A stretch of DNA of 64,000 bases, taken from Oryza sativa Japonica Group (lineage: Eukaryota; Streptophyta; Magnoliopsida; Poales; Poaceae). This document shows positions 47,161 to 56,035 of this stretch, in pieces. Under the pieces are notes generated by a model. The model searched no databases. It had not been told where the DNA came from and saw only the letters and a program-made list of their open reading frames with translations. Location: positions 15,114,001 to 15,178,000 of the forward strand of contig NC_089039.1 in the NCBI RefSeq assembly GCF_034140825.1, given 5' to 3'. The stretch's first letter is position 1, and the number at the start of each line of letters is the position of its first letter. The position numbers and the translations under genes are program-made.

Positions 47161-48689
47161 GGAATAAGTCCACTTTGACTCCCTTAAAAGTGACGTGAAT
47201 CTAATCCATAACCCTAAATCGTAAAACTAGATATCTTAACCTCTAAACTCTTAAAATCGGTACAATTTGACTCCCTCGGCGGTTTTGGTGAGCAGTTTTG
47301 CTGACGTGGCACGTTACATGGCGATGTTGACTTGGTCTTCGTCCTACATGGTGTTGACGTGACGCGGCGCGTGGTGTCATTAGAATTAAAAAAAATATGT
47401 TGAGCCCATTTGTCATTAAAAAAAAATTGTAGGACCCACTTCTTTCTCCCTTCTTCATCCTCCCCTTCTCTCTCCCTCCCCATTCGGCAAGCTGGGGTCG
47501 CCGGCGGCAGCGGCGGCGACAACGGCGGCGGCGTCCATAGTGGCGGCAGCGGGCGGCGATGGCTGCGGGAAAAGCATGAAGGTCACCGCCGCACCTAAGG
47601 GGCAGTGGGAGCGGCGGCTGCAGACGGACATCCACACGGCGCGGCAGGCGCTGCGCGACGCGCTCTCGCTCGACCTCGACCCCTCTCCGACGGCCAAAAC
47701 GGAGCCCGCGTGCGCGGCGCCGGGGCGACGACATCAGGCTCGGCGGCGGCGTACGCGTCGAGCGCGGACAACATCACGCGTCTGCTGCAGGGCTTGATGC
47801 GGCCGGGCGGCGGCGACGGCGTCAAGGGCCCCGAGGCGTCGGGGTCGACCTCCACGATGGCGACGACGCAGCATCAGCCACAGTGCTCCGGCTAGGGCGC
47901 GGCGTCCGCGTCGGCGAGCCAGAGCGGTGGTGGCGCCGCCAGGCTGGGTGTTCTTGCTTACGGCAAGGCAGGTGCATTGCAATGTGGTCAAAGAGCGGGT
48001 TCAGTTCCAGTGCCTTCTGCGAAGCGGCGTTGGTGGACATGTATGCCAAATGTGGTGATGTGCCCAATGCTCGCAAGGTGCTTGATGGGATTACTTGCCC
48101 AGACACAATATGCTCATCAAGCATGGTTGCTTGCTATCATCGAGTTGGACGCTACCAGGAAGCGTTGGCTTTGTTTTCTAGGATGGATAAGATGGGCTCT
48201 GCTACGGATCAAGTGAGCAAGATGGCCACCGGCGGCGCCGGGCCCGCGCCGGCGTTCTCGATGCTGGAGAGCTGACTGCTCGACGACGACGGCATGGGGC
48301 ACGGCGAGCTGGGGCTCATGAACAAAAAAGGGAGTGAGAGATAAGGGAGAGAGAGGGGGAGGTCGGGAGGATGAGGAAGTGATATACTGACATGTGGGGC
48401 CCCACCGGTTAGTGGGTCCCATAATTTTTTTTTGTGTGAATGACAAGTGGGCCCATATATTTTTTAAATTTTAATGACACGTAAATGCCACGTCAATGCC
48501 ACGTAGGACGAAGACCAGGTCAACATCACCACGTGGTGCTCCACGTCAGCGAAACTGCTCACCAAAACCGCCGAGGGAGTTAAATTGTACCAGTTTTAAC
48601 AGTTTAGGGGTCAAGATATCTGATTTTGTGGTTCAGGGTCATGCATTAGATTTGGGTCACTTTTAAGAGAGTTAAAGTGGACTTATTCC
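47161..48689. mobile_element. Pack-MULE A with MYB and PPR fragments
   Basis: A 1,529-bp element with long inverted ends of about 290 bp (about 47,161-47,450 and 48,395-48,689). Both begin GGAATAAGTCCACTTT and share 'ctccctcggcggttttggtg' and 'gtcttcgtcctac'. It sits in the tandem-repeat part of the outer hAT element. No clean 9-bp target duplication is visible (left flank tataagacac, right flank aaagagataa). The interior is GC-rich and made of host-gene fragments, described separately. Confidence 0.85.
47571..48330 (+). pseudogene. Captured chimeric fragment: MYB - PPR - MYB
   Basis: 47,570-47,690 reads GQWERRLQTDIHTARQALRD, a stretch typical of plant R2R3-MYB proteins of the MYB30/60/96 group. 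47,740-47,895 reads SSADNITRLLQGLMRPGG and ASGSTSTMATTQHQPQCSG, also MYB-like but in a shifted frame. 47,985-48,213 reads ALVDMYAKCGDVPNARKVLD and YHRVGRYQEALALFSRMDK, a pentatricopeptide-repeat (PPR) protein. 48,212-48,330 returns to the MYB C-terminus (KMATGGAGPAPAFSMLES, stop, LLDDDGMGHGEL). Frame shifts and in-frame stops break it, so a working protein is unlikely, though transcription is possible. Confidence 0.75.
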
Positions 48690-49138
48690 AAAGAGATAAG
48701 GGAGATGAATTAGACTTATTTATAGAGAAGCACAATGGGCTGTTGTGCCTTCGGGCCGGCCCGGCACGGCCCGATACTTATTGGGCCGTGCATGGACCAT
48801 GGCTGCAGCCTGTGGGCAGACACAGCAGGAAAAAGTACACCGAAGGTCCCTCAACTTGTCATCGAGTTACGAAATCGTCCTTGAACCGCAAAACCGGATA
48901 TATATCATCCCTCAATTTACAAAACCGGATCACTTTGGGTCCTTAGGCGGTTTTTACCCCGGTTTTGTCCGACGTGGCAGCTGAGTAAGCGTGGGCCTGC
49001 ATGGGTCCCACATGTCAAGGTGACACGTCATCACCTCTCTTTTCCCCTCTTCTCTTTCTTCCTACTCTCTCTCAGTCTTCTCTAGACCGGCAAGGCGAGG
49101 CGTGGCGGGGCGCGTCGAGGCCGGCCGGAGCAGCAGGA

Positions 49139-49394
49139 GATGCCCGGGGTGCTCAGCGTCTTCAGGGAGCTCAACCCCAATGAGATGCTGGCCAGGAACA
49201 CACCCAAAGTACATAGCTGCATCCATTAATTGTTGTTGCTGTTACTAGATAATGAGGAGGATGATGGGATTAATGGAGTTTGTGAGGTGCAGTTAGAGGT
49301 GGAAAGGAAGGAGGGGGGCAACACGCGGGTGGAGATCTACTGCGCGGGGAAGCTAGGGCTGCTGCTATCGACGGTGAGCACGCTGGAGACGTTG
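49139..49394 (+). pseudogene. Captured bHLH transcription-factor fragment
   Basis: The frame reads MPGVLSVFRELNPNEMLARN then TPK at a possible exon end (about 49,209, followed by a short intron-like stretch), and then LEVERKEGGNTRVEIYCAGK and LGLLLSTVSTLETLG up to the hAT insertion. This fits the ACT-like C-terminal part of plant bHLH proteins of the bHLH61/93 or ICE-related group. The bHLH DNA-binding part is absent. A host intron seems to have been kept, suggesting capture from genomic DNA. Confidence 0.65.
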
Positions 49395-49402
49395 GGAAGT
49401 GG

Positions 49403-49991
49403 TATAGATGGCCAAAAGGCCCGAGGCCCGACGGCACGGCGTTTTGGCCCGGCCCAAGCACGGCACGGCCCGTCAGGGGTCGGGCCCGTACCGGCCCGGC
49501 CCGACCACCGGGCCGTGCCTGGGCCTCTCCACCGGCACGGCACGATGGGCCACAGGCCAGGCCCGAGACATAAACAATGAGGAGTAAAAATAGACATATT
49601 GTATGCCACGGTCGAAAGAATAGGGATGTAAAATAGACTTATTTTAGCTATATATATGTCAGCCCAAAGAGGAGGGATGGAAAATAGACTTATTTTCACT
49701 ATATATATGTCACAGCCCAAAGAGGAGGGACAGAAAATAAACTTATTTTCGCTATATATATGTCACAGCCCAAAGAGGAGGGACAAAAAATAGACTTATT
49801 TAGAAAATGGCACGATGGGCCACTCGCGCCTTCGGGCCGGCCCGACACGGCCCGATGGCTGGTGGGCCGTGCTTGGGCGGGAGGCGCAGCCCATGGGCCG
49901 GCATGAAGTGCCGATCGGGCCGTGCTGGCCCGATGGCTGGTGGGCCGTGCCTGGGCCGGGCCGGGCCATGCGGGCCTTTTGGCCATCTATA
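49403..49991. mobile_element. Inner hAT-like non-autonomous element, 589 bp
   Basis: Perfect terminal inverted repeats TATAGATGGCCAAAAGGCC, with an 8-bp target duplication GGAAGTGG (49,395-49,402 and 49,992-49,999); 8 bp and the T-start fit hAT. The interior has 'ggcccggcacggccc'-type GC-rich palindromic sequence at both sides and a tandem repeat in the middle. No ORF for a transposase. Confidence 0.88.
49575..49805. repeat. Tandem repeat inside inner hAT
   Basis: About four units of roughly 58 bp: 'cccaaagaggagggac', 'aaaatagacttattttc', 'gctatatatatgtcacag'. The outer hAT shows decayed versions at 47,065-47,160 and 48,690-48,730. Confidence 0.85.
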
Positions 49992-50104
49992 GGAAGTGGT
50001 GGTAGCAGCAGCAGATCAAGCAGAAAGAGAGAGAGAGATTCAGAGTTCAGTGTTGTTGAGTAGGGCAGGAAAGGAAAAGTTCAGACCCGACGACGACGAC
50101 GCGC

Positions 50105-50330
50105 TAGGGTGACCACCGGGAATTACTGGATGGGCTTCTTCCTCACCCTCGGCGTCGCCACTCTGTACGCACGGACTCATCCTATCGCTTGTCGAGCTCG
50201 CCTACAAGCACGCCGTCGGCGGCGGCCGCACCGTCACGTATGCGCTAGTGATGGAGATGTAGCTAGTCATGGGCTTCTTCGCCACCGCGTTCTGCACCGT
50301 TGGCATGGTCATGTGCTCGGAGAGGAGAAG
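50105..50330 (+). pseudogene. Captured purine-permease (PUP) fragment
   Basis: In two frames the DNA reads NYWMGFFLTLGVATLY, then LILSLVELAYKHAVGGG, then TVTYALVMEM, a stop, LVMGFFATAFCTVGMVMC. This pattern fits two membrane helices of plant purine permeases. A frame change and a stop show it is not functional. 50,330-50,690 is GC-rich low-complexity sequence without a recognised source. Confidence 0.6.
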
Positions 50331-51031
50331 GTCCGGCGGCTGGCTTGCCCGCCGCCGCTCTGCTCCACTTCACCTGCCGCCGCGCGCTCGCGGCCCTGCT
50401 CCAGCCGCTTGCTCACCGCCGCTCCGCTCCACTGGCCGCGCGCTCGCCTGCCGCTGCCGACACTCTGCTCCACCGCCCGCCCGCCCGCTGCACGCTCGCG
50501 GCCGCTCCGCTCCCCTTCGTCGGCCGTCGCGTGCTCACCCGCCTTCTCGGGTCGTCTTCATCGACCTCCTACGCCCCGTCACGGCGCAGGCGAAGGCGGC
50601 GCCGCCGCGGCCGGCCGTGGATGACGTCGTTGCTGCCCTTACCACTGCTGCTTTGCCCGTCGCCGCCCGCCGACGCCTGCGCAGAGAGGTGAGAGAGAGA
50701 GAGGGGGAAGGGAGAGAAGAGGGAAAGAGAGAGGGGGTGACATGGACACCCTGACATTGGGGCCAACATGGGTCCCACGCTAACTCAGCTGCCACGTCAG
50801 ATAAAATCGAGATGAAAACCACCTAAGAATCTAAAGTGAACGGTTTTGTAAGTTGAGGGATATCATATATCCGGTTTTGCGGTTCGAGGACGATTTCGTA
50901 ACTTGATCACAAGTTGAGGGACCTTCGGTGTACTTTTTCCGACACAGCACGCCCGACTGACCTCGGCCAGGCCCGGTCGTGCCTGGGTCGTGGCGGGCTG
51001 GGCGGCCCATTTGGGCATCTATAATGATACG

Positions 51032-51039
51032 TATAAAAG
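51032..51039 (+). promoter_or_regulatory. TATA box of the cyclin gene
   Basis: TATAAAAG lies 133 bp before the ATG at 51,165. The right end of the outer hAT element (gggcatctata) stops at 51,023, only 9 bp upstream. Confidence 0.7.
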
Positions 51040-51164
51040 TACTGTATGCGCACGATCCTCCTTTCTTCTATCAAATCCTCCAGCCTGAAACCCCCTAATC
51101 CCCTCCCGCGCGCCAAACCCTAGCAATCTTGATCCGTCCCTTTCCGCGAGACCCTTCCGCCGCC

Positions 51165-51893
51165 ATGGCCGCTGCAGACGCCGTGGCACCCGACAACGGC
51201 GATCACGCCGTCCTCCGCGACGACGAGCGCGGGATCCCTCGATCCCTTTCCCTCCTCGCCGCGCTCGTGGAGGCCGAAGCCCTCCGCCACGCCGCCGCCG
51301 CCGACGCCGACGCCGACTCCGACCTCATCCGCGCCTTCCGCGGCGGCACGACGCCCATCGTCCGGATCGGTGTGTTCCTGGAGCGCATCCACACCTTCAT
51401 CCAGCGGGAGAGCGTCCGCCACGTGATCGAGATCCAGGACGCGTGCTACGTGCTCGCCGGGATCTACCTGTTCCGGTTCATACGCAGCGGCGCCGCGCGG
51501 GAGGCGGGGATCCTCGTCGATCCTTCCACCGCGCACCGCCTCGTCGCCGTCGCGATCTTCGTGGGCGCCAAGTTTGGTGGGCCCATCGACAGGCTCCCGA
51601 CGAGGTGGACTGTGGTGTTCGAGACCAGCTCGGATGCGGCGATCCGCGCGAGGGAGATGGCCGGCCTCGAACGGCGCTTCCTCATTGCCATCGATTACCG
51701 CCTGTTCGTCCGTGCTGACGAGTTCGACTGGTTCTGCCGTGTCCTGGAGCGAGGGCCACGTCCAAGCGGGAGATGCGGCGGCGGCGGTGGTGGCAGGAAG
51801 AGGACGGCGGCGGAAGCTGTGGAGGGAGAAGCGGAGGACGACCACCGCCGCGTCCGGGCCTCCCTGCCGCCGCCATCTGTCGTCGCCAACTAG
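51165..51893 (+). CDS. P/U-type cyclin
   Basis: A single exon of 242 residues starting MAAADAVAPDNGDHAVL. Plant P/U cyclins are small cyclins that resemble yeast Pho80 and bind A-type cyclin-dependent kinases; they link nutrient or hormone cues to division. The core runs from about residue 25 to 200: PRSLSLLAALVEAEALRH, IRAFRGGTTPIVRIGVFLER, IHTFI, ACYVLAGIYLFRFI, DPSTAHRLVAVAIFVGAKF and LERRFLIAIDYRLFV. The usual HRLLVTSVMVAAK helix is clear as HRLVAVAIFVGAK. The C-terminal tail is Gly/Arg-rich. An earlier in-frame start is not available as ATG, so 51,165 is chosen. The next gene downstream is the NAC-like gene. Confidence 0.85.
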   Translation: MAAADAVAPDNGDHAVLRDDERGIPRSLSLLAALVEAEALRHAAAADADADSDLIRAFRGGTTPIVRIGVFLERIHTFIQRESVRHVIEIQDACYVLAGIYLFRFIRSGAAREAGILVDPSTAHRLVAVAIFVGAKFGGPIDRLPTRWTVVFETSSDAAIRAREMAGLERRFLIAIDYRLFVRADEFDWFCRVLERGPRPSGRCGGGGGGRKRTAAEAVEGEAEDDHRRVRASLPPPSVVAN

Positions 51894-51974
51894 GTCCACG
51901 ATTTATGCATCCACAGGTTCAATTATATTTACTTAATGTATTTTCTTTTGCTGCTTCTTGTCTATCAGTTGTTT

Positions 51975-52075
51975 GCAGGTGGCTAGGGTGGAGAAGATGC
52001 AGTTGGCGTTGGAAGAGTTCGATCAGACTAGGCAAGGGTGGAGAAGATGCAGCCGGCGTTGGAAGAGTTCGATCA
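51975..52075 (+). repeat. Short tandem duplication in cyclin 3' region
   Basis: 'agggtggagaagatgcag' followed by 'ggcgttggaagagttcgatc' occurs twice in a row (about 51,987-52,028 and 52,035-52,076) with few changes. A looser repeat of 'ggtgtatgaaatatgtatca' follows at 52,240-52,370. Confidence 0.85.
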
Positions 52076-52499
52076 GCGGCCATCGTCGGAGTAGAGTGAA
52101 AAAAAAAACCAGTTTTAATCGTAGGATGTTTAGCAACTGTTAACTCTTGTCAAATTCTATCAATCCTTGTGTCTTGGATTTCCATCTTATTGGAAGTAGA
52201 TAAAGAAATGTTAATGAAGTCCCTTTTTCTACCTTTCTGGTGTATGAAATCTATATCAATCTGGAAGTTAATAAAGAAGTCTTTTTCTGCCTTTGTGGTG
52301 TATGAAATATGTATCAATCTGGATTCTGAAGTGGAAGCCTCTGGTGTATGAAATTTGTATCAATCTAGAATTGAAACGTCTCTTGCTGTGGCTTTGCTCT
52401 CTTGCTGTGGCTTTGCGATGTGATGTGTTTGATGGAGCCTCTTGAGAATGAAACTCTACTTCTGTCATCATAAAAAATTTCTGATGATGCTTATTCCTC

Positions 52500-52740
52500 T
52501 TACTGGTTGATGCCTGAAGCAATGAATGAATACGAACCAGAGGAATGTGAACGAATCTTCAGGGGCGCCGGCGTTATCTGGTTTTGAATTTCTAGACAAC
52601 ATTGATAATGCGCTGAGCTGCATCGACACAAGCTGTTTTGATCTGTCTGTCCGCAGGTTAAGTGTCCAGAAGATAGCAAGATATCAGCACTGAACATTGT
52701 GCTTTGCAGCAGTCTATAGTGGCAGACTAGCAGTGCACAA
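52500..52740 (+). pseudogene. Relic of NAC-like gene 3' end, second copy
   Basis: LSCIDTSCFDLSVRR (about 52,613) resembles [17 protein letters not shown] of the intact NAC-like protein. The following 'gtccagaagatagcaag' matches the relic at 46,255. The coding upstream has gone. Confidence 0.5.
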
Positions 52741-52768
52741 GCGAGATATGGTACTATACTTTTGTCCT

Positions 52769-53116
52769 GGAATGGCCGGTTGATTAGTTGAATTGATTGT
52801 AATTAAGCGTATGTAAAATATGTGATTTATTATCTGAGATTGCTGTTGATTGGTTAGATTCAATGTAACTAGCACTATTGTAAGCTTATGTTATCTGTAC
52901 TGAAAGCTAATAAATACTGTTACACTGAAATCTTATATTCCTTGGAATGGCCGGTTGATTAGTTGAATTGCATGTAATTAAGCGTATGTAAAACATATGA
53001 TTTATTATCTGAGATTACTGTTGATTGGTTGGATTGAATGCAACTGGCACTATTGTAAGCTTATATTATCTGTACCGAATGCTCATAAATACTGTTACAC
53101 TGAAATCTTATATTCC
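52769..53116. repeat. Tandem duplication of 174 bp
   Basis: Two adjacent copies (about 52,769-52,942 and 52,943-53,116) start 'tggaatggccggttgattag' and end 'cactgaaatcttatattcct', differing at a small number of positions. The unit itself resembles the 3' flank of the NAC-like gene at about 57,885-58,000. Confidence 0.9.
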
Positions 53117-53119
53117 TGT

Positions 53120-54300
53120 TCAACGAATACATTCCCTATTCGATTCATTGCTTTTGTCAAACTTCTTGAGTCGTACACATTCAATGAAAAATTTTCTTTC
53201 GTTCAATGAAGTGCTAACTCTCTATGATTGGAAAGTCACAAATATCCCAAAACTAATCGCAAGAGAACAGAGTACAGTTGTTAATACTGATATGGTACTA
53301 GTTAGTTCAGTGGCCCAGTGTCCTGATAGCACAACATTGCGCTATTTGAATTGAAAATGAGGGACTCTAGCATATTATGATCCTTCAGGTTTACTTAACA
53401 TGGATATAATTCTTCAAGATTCAAGATTTGATAACAGGGTCCAATCAGAGCACTTTCAGACTTCCAGTGTTGCCATGAGCAATGCTTATAAGCGTGCACC
53501 CTTGTTACTGAATTATTCACTGAAGTGCTGACATACAACAGAAGGCTTATCATCAAATCATTTTAGACTTAATGGATGACACATCATATGAGCCCTGAAA
53601 ATACAGAACAAAAATCACATCCTCTTACTTGCACTGAAGTTTCCAAATGCCACCTATAAGACGAATGCCACTTCACCCTGGCACTTTTTTTGCATCAAAT
53701 TACAAAACAAACATGCTAACAGCTGAAAAACAGACCCGCAGTTTCCCCATTATTATGCAAGATAGTAGGATATGTACTGACAAGTACATCTTAGATTATA
53801 TTTACATGTCTGTCCTGAAGACGAACAGAATGATTCCTTCAAAACTGATTCATTGCAAAAATGAAGTCAAGTGCACTTGCTGCTTGTTGCAACAGATATG
53901 AGCAGAAGTCCGGTGGTGGTGGATCCTAGGCAGGTGAACTCTCCAGTCTGCTTCTCTGGCCATAGTAGCTAAAAGAGTGGTGCTAAACTATTGGCAAGAG
54001 TGGAAACTGTTGCGGTTAAGAAATTGCCTCGTACCTCTTGCTACCAGCGCACTTGTTCCGTGTGACTTCCACCAAGTTTCATATCCCATTATGTATTACA
54101 AACTGAAGTAGTATTTACAATTGAACAAACATAAAAGCAAATTAAGAGTAAGCAAATCGACAGAAAAACGTTATTACTATATGAAAAAGCTGATCATCTC
54201 AAGCAGAAAAAAGTCATATCCTCACTGGCCATTAGTTCGATTCACTGACAAAACTGAGGTCATCGGATAGCTCATATAGAAAATATTTAAGCATTATAGC
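53120..54300. repeat. Segmental duplicate of NAC downstream DNA (copy 1)
   Basis: Colinear with 58,000-59,730: 'ttcattgcttttgtcaaact', 'gagcaatgcttataagcgtg', 'acatgctaacagctgaaaaa', 'gatagtaggatatgtactga', 'gtgacttccaccaagttt', 'aaactgaagtagtattta' all have partners there in the same order. It lacks the LINE fragment present in the other copy. Confidence 0.8.
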
Positions 54301-54569
54301 GCTTTCAGGTTCATGTCCACAGTTTAAAATTTTATTGTGAGAAAACAAAAAAATCCTAAGACTTCTTGGTTCATCAGATGTCCTTAAATCAAGAATTTTA
54401 TTGTGAGAAAACAAAAAAAATCCTAAAACAAAAAAATTTAATGTTTCTCAGATTCCCCGCTATTTGTCAACATCAATAAAAATTTAAGAAAAAAATGTAA
54501 TATGCCTGTTTGAGATTTCTTGGTTCGATTATGAATTGTAATCTCACGCATATACCATAAAATATATGA

Positions 54570-55400
54570 TTAATGTATACAGTGATTACCGACAAGAACT
54601 ACACACAATCTCTAGGCCATCTCTTCCTTGTCCTCTTGTTCATCAGATGTCCTAAAGTGAAATTGCTCAACCGGTACAGTGCTGGCAGCCTTCACTATGT
54701 TACGAAAATCTTTCTGAACTCTGAATTCTGATGAGTGTGAATGGTTTCAAATTTCTAAATTTTGTGTCCTACAGGTGCCTTCGGGCTTCACTCTATTACA
54801 AAAGTATTTCTGAACTTCTCTGAATTCTGATGGCTGAGTATTTCCATTTCAGAACAGGACGCGAGTAAAATCATTCAGAACTGTAGGGTAGCACTTCACT
54901 CTTGTTTATCTTCTCCGAACAGCCAGCACGGCACTCCAGGTCTGTCATGAAACGGCTGTTTTGCTTTGATCTGAGATATATAATTGAATTCTTTTTGGGA
55001 CAATTCCGAGGGTAGGATAGGGCCTAATGGAGCCAAACGGTTGGATTCATCCCTTGTTGCTTCATTACAATAACCCTTATTTAAAGTGTTAACAGCATCA
55101 TCACATTTAACAAGAAGTAAATTCTATTCATAATTTTAATCTTGCGCCTAAAAAGTAGAAGACAAATGATTAATAACAGTGATTACTGAAAAGAACTCCA
55201 GCAGCACGGTCTCTATGGCATGTCTTCCTTGTCCCCTCGGCAGTAAGATGTCCTACAAGTGAAATTACTCAACCAGTACAATGCCTGCAGACTTCACGGT
55301 GTTACAAAAAAATTTTCTGAACTTCTCTGAATCCTGATGAGTGATGACTCCTAATGTTTTCCATTTCTGAACTTTGGGGTCCTGACAAGTGTAAAACACC
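54570..55400. repeat. Direct repeat pair, about 600 bp apart
   Basis: 'acagtgattaccgacaagaa' through 'gatgtcc', 'gtgaaattgctcaacc' and 'ctgaattctgatgagtgtga' at 54,570-54,740 recurs at 55,175-55,345, with a partial third copy at 54,775-54,850. There is no gene in 53,900-56,030. Confidence 0.75.
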
Positions 55401-56035
55401 AGAAGGATGCTGACAATGTTGAGAAAAGGAAGCTATTTCCCCTAAGAACATCTTTGACATAATTTCGAAACTGAATGAACACACGATCAACATCAAATCT
55501 ACATACTCTATTTTATTAAAACCATCTATTATACTATACTCTGTGTTGTATTTTTCACCATCAGTTACATGATTTTCAGAAGTAAACAATACTCATTTTC
55601 CATCCTTCAGTTACCCCAGTGTCCCCAGGCCTTAGGTTTATTCCCCTCCAAAACTTCAGAAGTTCAGCACATGTGTAAAATCTTTCAGAATTTCAGGAAT
55701 TGGCACTTGGAGGCTGCGGAGAGCATTTTCAGATATCAGAATCATCATGGCCAAAGAATCATGAGCGATAATTCAATTTCTGCTCGAATTTCGAAATTAA
55801 TCCGAACAAGTTCCAAAATCAAGTCATTTGCCGTTAAACCTGAACCATTGCTCGCGCGTGGTGGCAACGCAGTCTCACGCTGACGTCACCGCCTTCCATC
55901 AATTCAAATCCCGCCGCCTTACCAAGGGGATCCACGCGCACCGCTCTTTCTTTCGCTCCTCGTCTCCTCTCGCCCACGCTTCCTTCCCCCCAAAACCCTA
56001 GAAATCCTCAGGCGCCGCGCGCGATCCAGACAGCA

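Larger units (their letters stand above)
48828..50940. mobile_element. Pack-MULE B with bHLH and purine-permease fragments
   Basis: A 2,113-bp element. Both ends are GGAAAAAGTACACCGAAGG (inverted) and continue with similar sequence for over 200 bp ('ggtccctcaacttg', 'aaccggatatat', 'gacgtggcagctgag'). A perfect 9-bp target duplication GACACAGCA flanks it (48,819-48,827 and 50,941-50,949). It landed in the outer hAT element, and a second hAT (49,403-49,991) landed inside it. Confidence 0.93.
47035..51023. mobile_element. Outer hAT-like element, split by two Pack-MULEs
   Basis: Pieces of one element survive at 47,035-47,160, 48,690-48,827 and 50,941-51,023. Joined in that order they are colinear with the intact relative at 49,403-49,991: 'cggcacggcatgat', tandem 'aaatagactt' repeats, 'ccttcgggccggccc', 'ggcccgatac', then 'gggcatctata' at the right end. 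The left terminus is missing or too diverged to see. It is the oldest layer of the nest. Confidence 0.7.

Noticed and set aside
50109-50754. Frames of 130-171 codons in Pack-MULE B
   Set aside because: Part is a broken purine-permease fragment; the rest is Pro/Arg/Ala low-complexity sequence.
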